This document shows, piece by piece, positions 6,754-9,440 of a stretch of 9,440 nucleotides of DNA. The position numbers and the translations under genes are program-made. Positions within the stretch are counted from its first letter, which is position 1. Every line of letters starts with the position of its first letter. Source of the DNA: Undibacterium sp. (lineage in GTDB: Bacteria; Pseudomonadota; Gammaproteobacteria; Burkholderiales; Burkholderiaceae_D); NCBI GenBank assembly GCA_019752975.1, contig JAIELM010000471.1, positions 1 to 9,440 of the forward strand. The letters are read 5' to 3'. The notes under the pieces are model-generated. The model was not told the DNA's origin. It ran no database searches and worked only from the letters and a program-made list of their open reading frames with translations.

Positions 6754-7758
6754 ATGAGCGTCACCATTCGCGATCTTGCAAAAGCCACCGGTCTGTCAGT
6801 AGGGACGATTTCACGCGCCCTGAAGAATCAAGGGGGATTGACTGAACTCACTCGAACACGGGTGTTTGAGGTGGCGCATCAAATGGGGTATGAGTTGAGT
6901 CATTTAAAATCGGGGCGGATCCGGCGGGTGGCTTTTTTACTACACAGACAGCACAATACGCTTTCCTCTAGTCCGTTTTATTCCCCTGTTTTGCATGGGG
7001 CGGAAAGCGCTTGTCGGCGCGAAGGAATCGCCTTGTCCTTTGTGGCAGTGGGCCCAGCGGAGCCAGTGATGGAGCAAATTCGCTTGCATCAACCGGATGC
7101 GATTTTGTGTGCGGGTTTTTTCGAACCTGAATTATTACAAGCGATACGTGCATCCTCTAAACCGATGGTCTTGATCGATATGCAGCAAGAGGGATTTACA
7201 TCGATTAATCCGGATAATCGCCTAGGTGGTTATTTGGCGACGCGGCATTTGATTCAAGTGGGGCGTAAGCGGATTGCGATGATGAGTGGGCCATCGGCAC
7301 ACTTTAGTATTCAAGAACGGGTGCATGGTTTTCGAAAAGCCTTGTTTGACGCCAAAATGTTAGCCAACCCAGAATTAGAAATCACTATTCCCCATCATGC
7401 CGACGAAGAACGTAGTGTCAAGCAAGCCATGCATAGTTTGCTGGCGAAGTCGCTAGCACCCGATGCGGTGTTCTGTTACAACGATCAGACAGCTTTGAGC
7501 GCGATGGCGGCTTGTTTAGAAGCGGGTTTGAAAGTGCCGCATGATGTAGCCTTTGTCGGCTTTGATAATATCAGTGCCGCTGCACGGGCGATTCCGCCTT
7601 TAACCAGTATTCACGTTGATAAAGAAGCGCTAGGTGCAATGGGCATCGAGCTGCTATTGCGCAAACAAAACGGCGACTCCCTGCAAAAAACTTTAGCGGT
7701 ACAACTCATGGTGAGAGAGAGCAGTACTGACGATTTACCGCATTTACGGCGTGGGTAG
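6754..7758 (+). CDS. LacI-family transcriptional regulator
   Basis: A sugar-responsive DNA-binding regulator, most likely controlling the mannosidase and receptor genes beside it. The 334 residues are the normal length for the family. The N-terminal helix-turn-helix is clear: TIRDLAKATGLSVGTISRAL (4-23), with the hinge region up to about residue 58. The rest is a periplasmic-binding-protein-like effector domain, with SINPDNRLGGYLATRHL (150-166), RKRIAMMSGP (171-180), FCYNDQTALS (238-247) and VAFVGFDNISAA near 263-274. The start is fixed by the helix-turn-helix, which begins at residue 4. No Shine-Dalgarno sequence is visible just upstream, so translation may be weak or leaderless. It is divergent from the beta-mannosidase and convergent with the GH92 gene. 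Repressor or activator, and the effector sugar, cannot be told from sequence. Confidence 0.95.
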   Translation: MSVTIRDLAKATGLSVGTISRALKNQGGLTELTRTRVFEVAHQMGYELSHLKSGRIRRVAFLLHRQHNTLSSSPFYSPVLHGAESACRREGIALSFVAVGPAEPVMEQIRLHQPDAILCAGFFEPELLQAIRASSKPMVLIDMQQEGFTSINPDNRLGGYLATRHLIQVGRKRIAMMSGPSAHFSIQERVHGFRKALFDAKMLANPELEITIPHHADEERSVKQAMHSLLAKSLAPDAVFCYNDQTALSAMAACLEAGLKVPHDVAFVGFDNISAAARAIPPLTSIHVDKEALGAMGIELLLRKQNGDSLQKTLAVQLMVRESSTDDLPHLRRG

Positions 7759-7801
7759 AAAAAGCCTTACAGTCTTGGTCCTTGGCGCAGAAGTGCAGAG
7801 G

Positions 7802-7833
7802 GCGTAGAGAACAATATTCGTTTTTCTCTACGC
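7802..7833. terminator. Possible terminator hairpin after the regulator gene
   Basis: GCGTAGAGAA (7802-7811) and TTCTCTACGC (7824-7833) are exact inverted copies with a 12-base loop, about 45 bases after the regulator stop. On the plus strand the stem is followed by TCTATGGGTTTTAG, a poor U-tract, so efficiency is uncertain. The neighbouring CGCAGAAGTGCAGAGG resembles the inner part of the repeat at 6148-6242, so the hairpin may be a decayed copy of it. Confidence 0.4.
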
Positions 7834-7851
7834 TCTATGGGTTTTAGTTTG

Positions 7852-8024
7852 TAATTATTCAGCCCTCTATGACGAAGTTGAAATTTCAAAGTACTCCACC
7901 TTATTTTATGTCATTCACTAGGGTTTAATCGGGAATCCAGTGGCGTCCGTTGCTGAACAAAAGTCGCTGGATTCCCGCTAAAAACATGCGGGAAAGACGG
8001 CTTACATAGGGGGCTGAATAATTA
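7852..8024. repeat. 173-bp composite element with 20-bp terminal inverted repeats
   Basis: The end 7852-7871 is matched in inverted form at 8005-8024 with one mismatch (ATTATTCAGCCC on the left, GGGCTGAATAAT on the right). Inside are CGGGAATCCAG (7930-7940) against CTGGATTCCCG (7967-7977), and TTCCCGC (7972-7978) against GCGGGAA (7988-7994), which can form alternative hairpins. It shares CTGGATTCCCG and a 16-base motif with the divergent region 6100-6330. It is non-coding and fits a small non-autonomous mobile or BIME-like repeat. Confidence 0.7.
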
Positions 8025-8048
8025 TTTTAATTTTTTTGTCTGTGTGGA

Positions 8049-8070
8049 GACATTACTGTGGACATTACTG
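8049..8070. repeat. 12-bp-period direct repeat over the GH92 stop codon
   Basis: GACATTACTG occurs at 8049-8058 and 8061-8070. Read on the coding strand this repeats CAG-TAA-TGT, so the stop codon is followed 12 bases later by a second in-frame stop. It is probably a small tandem duplication at the gene end without effect on the protein. Confidence 0.6.
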
Positions 8071-9440
8071 CTTAAGTTTGGGCATAGGTGTAGTCATTAC
8101 ATCCGCCGTAGCGCTTCCCCACTGCGCTTGAGCTGGCTCCGAAGTGAGTTCAAAATGTAATTCCCCACCTTGATGTAATTGTTCCCAACTCAGATAGACC
8201 TTGCTCTGTTTTTGTTTCTGCCAGGTCGCTGCTTGTATATATTCAACTCCATTGTTTTGTGCTGGACTCGTGGAGATGAGTAGCGCTTTATCATTCGCCA
8301 AATGAATAGTCGCTAGTCGAAATTGCGGGGTATGCAATAGGAAGTTACCACTCCCAGGACTGGCGGGATAAATCCCTAGCGCGCTAAATACATACCATGC
8401 CGACATGGTACCCAGATCATCGTTGCCGGTCACGCCATTGGGTGCATTGCTAAATAAGCTGTCAGCGGCGCGTAAGACAGCGGTGGTTTTCCAAGCTTGG
8501 CCGATATGAGTGTACATCCACGGCGTGTGAATATCCGGTTCGTTATTCGGGTTGTAGCGAAACTGTTTGTAATAGCTGTATGGACCGACCACCCAGTCTT
8601 TACGTACCGCTTGATGCGCATCTTTTTGTAAGGCATCCATCGCAAAAAAAGCGTCTAGGCGTTTACCCGCTTGTTCGCGTCCTCCCATTGCTTGCACTAG
8701 CGCAGGAATATTTTGCTGAACCAACCATTGGTATTGCCACGCCGTGCCTTCATGGAAACCATTTTCTGAGCGCGGATTATAGCTGCCATCGATTTCACTA
8801 AACCAACTTGCATCTATCATTCTAGGGCGAGGAAAACCTTTAAATCCCAGTTCGGTATCGCTGGCTTCGGCATCCCAAATTCGCTGCCAATTGGTCGACC
8901 TCTTTGCCAGTAATTGCGCGTCCTTCGTTTTTCCTAATGCCTCTGCCATGATCGATAAGGCGCCGTCAGCTTGCGCATATTCTAGCGTCGCAGAAGCACC
9001 ATGATGTGGATCGACATCCATGCCTTTGGCACGAAAGTCACGTTGGTAGGGTACAAAACCATGTTGCAAATAGTGAGGATTACCAGCTCTACCTTCGGCA
9101 CGAATTTTATAATCTGGCACACCAAAAGCATTCTCTCTTAGTGCGCGATAGGCGGCTTGCTCTTTGCCTTTAAGTGCTCCATAACGCCAGAGATCGACTA
9201 GAAAAGGGGTGACCGGATCACCCGTCATAATATTGGTTTCAAAGTTGGCGTAACCCCAACGCGGTAGCCATCCTTGCTGGTCCTTGATTTTTAGAATTGA
9301 GCTGGCGATATCTTTGGCGCGCTCTGGACTTAATAAAGCGAGTAATTGATTTTGTGCTCTATAGGTATCCCACAGCGAAAAAAATTCATAGTAATTTTCA
9401 CCCTTGGTTTGGTGAATTTTGTCGTCATAACCGCGGTAGC
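8065..9440 (-). CDS. GH92 exo-alpha-mannosidase (N-terminus cut by window edge)
   Basis: A calcium-dependent, inverting exo-alpha-mannosidase that removes alpha-1,2-, alpha-1,3- or related mannose from N-glycans or mannan. The frame stays open from the stop at 8065 to the right edge, giving 457 residues. An internal Met at 9228 is not the start, because the conserved FSLWDTYRAQNQL and GWLPRWGYANFE lie upstream of it. Typical full length is about 750, so roughly 300 residues are missing, including the signal peptide and N-terminal beta-sandwich. Visible motifs are HGASATLEYAQADGA, ENGFHEGTAWQYQW (predicted acid Glu, codon 8749-8751), NNEPDIHTPWMY (Glu codon 8539-8541) and GNDDLGTMSAWYVFSALGIYP, whose Asp pair (codons 8416-8421) includes the predicted base. 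It is convergent with the regulator gene. Linkage specificity cannot be read from the fragment. Confidence 0.95.
   Translation of the reverse strand, partial: YRGYDDKIHQTKGENYYEFFSLWDTYRAQNQLLALLSPERAKDIASSILKIKDQQGWLPRWGYANFETNIMTGDPVTPFLVDLWRYGALKGKEQAAYRALRENAFGVPDYKIRAEGRAGNPHYLQHGFVPYQRDFRAKGMDVDPHHGASATLEYAQADGALSIMAEALGKTKDAQLLAKRSTNWQRIWDAEASDTELGFKGFPRPRMIDASWFSEIDGSYNPRSENGFHEGTAWQYQWLVQQNIPALVQAMGGREQAGKRLDAFFAMDALQKDAHQAVRKDWVVGPYSYYKQFRYNPNNEPDIHTPWMYTHIGQAWKTTAVLRAADSLFSNAPNGVTGNDDLGTMSAWYVFSALGIYPASPGSGNFLLHTPQFRLATIHLANDKALLISTSPAQNNGVEYIQAATWQKQKQSKVYLSWEQLHQGGELHFELTSEPAQAQWGSATADVMTTPMPKLKQ

Larger units (their letters stand above)
7759..8064. other. Convergent intergenic region between regulator and GH92 gene
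   Basis: No gene is visible in these 306 bases. They hold a hairpin shortly after the regulator stop (7802-7833), then a composite palindromic element bounded by 20-bp inverted repeats (7852-8024), then an A/T-rich stretch before the GH92 stop codon. The palindromes may serve as terminators for both converging genes. Confidence 0.65.

Noticed and set aside
8065..9228. GH92 gene taken as starting at Met 9228
   Set aside because: The same frame stays open to the window edge and encodes conserved GH92 motifs upstream of this Met, so it is internal.

Overview
The window looks like part of a Gram-negative, probably proteobacterial, chromosome with about 50% G+C. The evidence is a large TonB-dependent outer-membrane receptor of the type seen in Xanthomonas and Caulobacter, secreted glycosidases, no SusC/SusD pair, and intergenic DNA full of small dispersed palindromic repeats. 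A betaproteobacterium such as an Oxalobacteraceae member would fit, but the genus is inferred, not shown.

Layout. Bases 1-2864 (minus strand) hold a TonB-dependent receptor whose C-terminus runs off the left edge. Bases 2865-3294 hold its probable promoter, with three 10-bp phased repeats, a 137-bp MITE-like inverted repeat and small palindromes. Bases 3295-6006 (minus) encode a complete secreted GH2 beta-mannosidase. Bases 6007-6753 are a gene-poor divergent region with the upstream region of the beta-mannosidase, a nested palindromic repeat, a 22-bp tandem repeat, a perfect 9-bp-arm palindrome and a second copy of the MITE-like element in opposite orientation. Bases 6754-7758 (plus) encode a LacI-family regulator. 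Bases 7759-8064 hold a possible terminator hairpin and a 173-bp composite element with 20-bp terminal inverted repeats. Bases 8065-9440 (minus) hold the C-terminal part of a GH92 alpha-mannosidase that runs off the right edge.

How it works together. This is a compact mannoside-utilisation locus. The receptor would import mannose-containing oligosaccharides across the outer membrane. GH92 would remove alpha-linked mannose, GH2 would cleave terminal beta-linked mannose, and the LacI regulator would sense a sugar released in the process. Having alpha- and beta-mannosidases together suits the high-mannose N-glycan core (alpha-mannose antennae on Man-beta-1,4-GlcNAc), though plant or fungal mannans are not excluded. 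I see no clearly new system. The less ordinary parts are the repeats packed into the control regions and possible shared operator sites.
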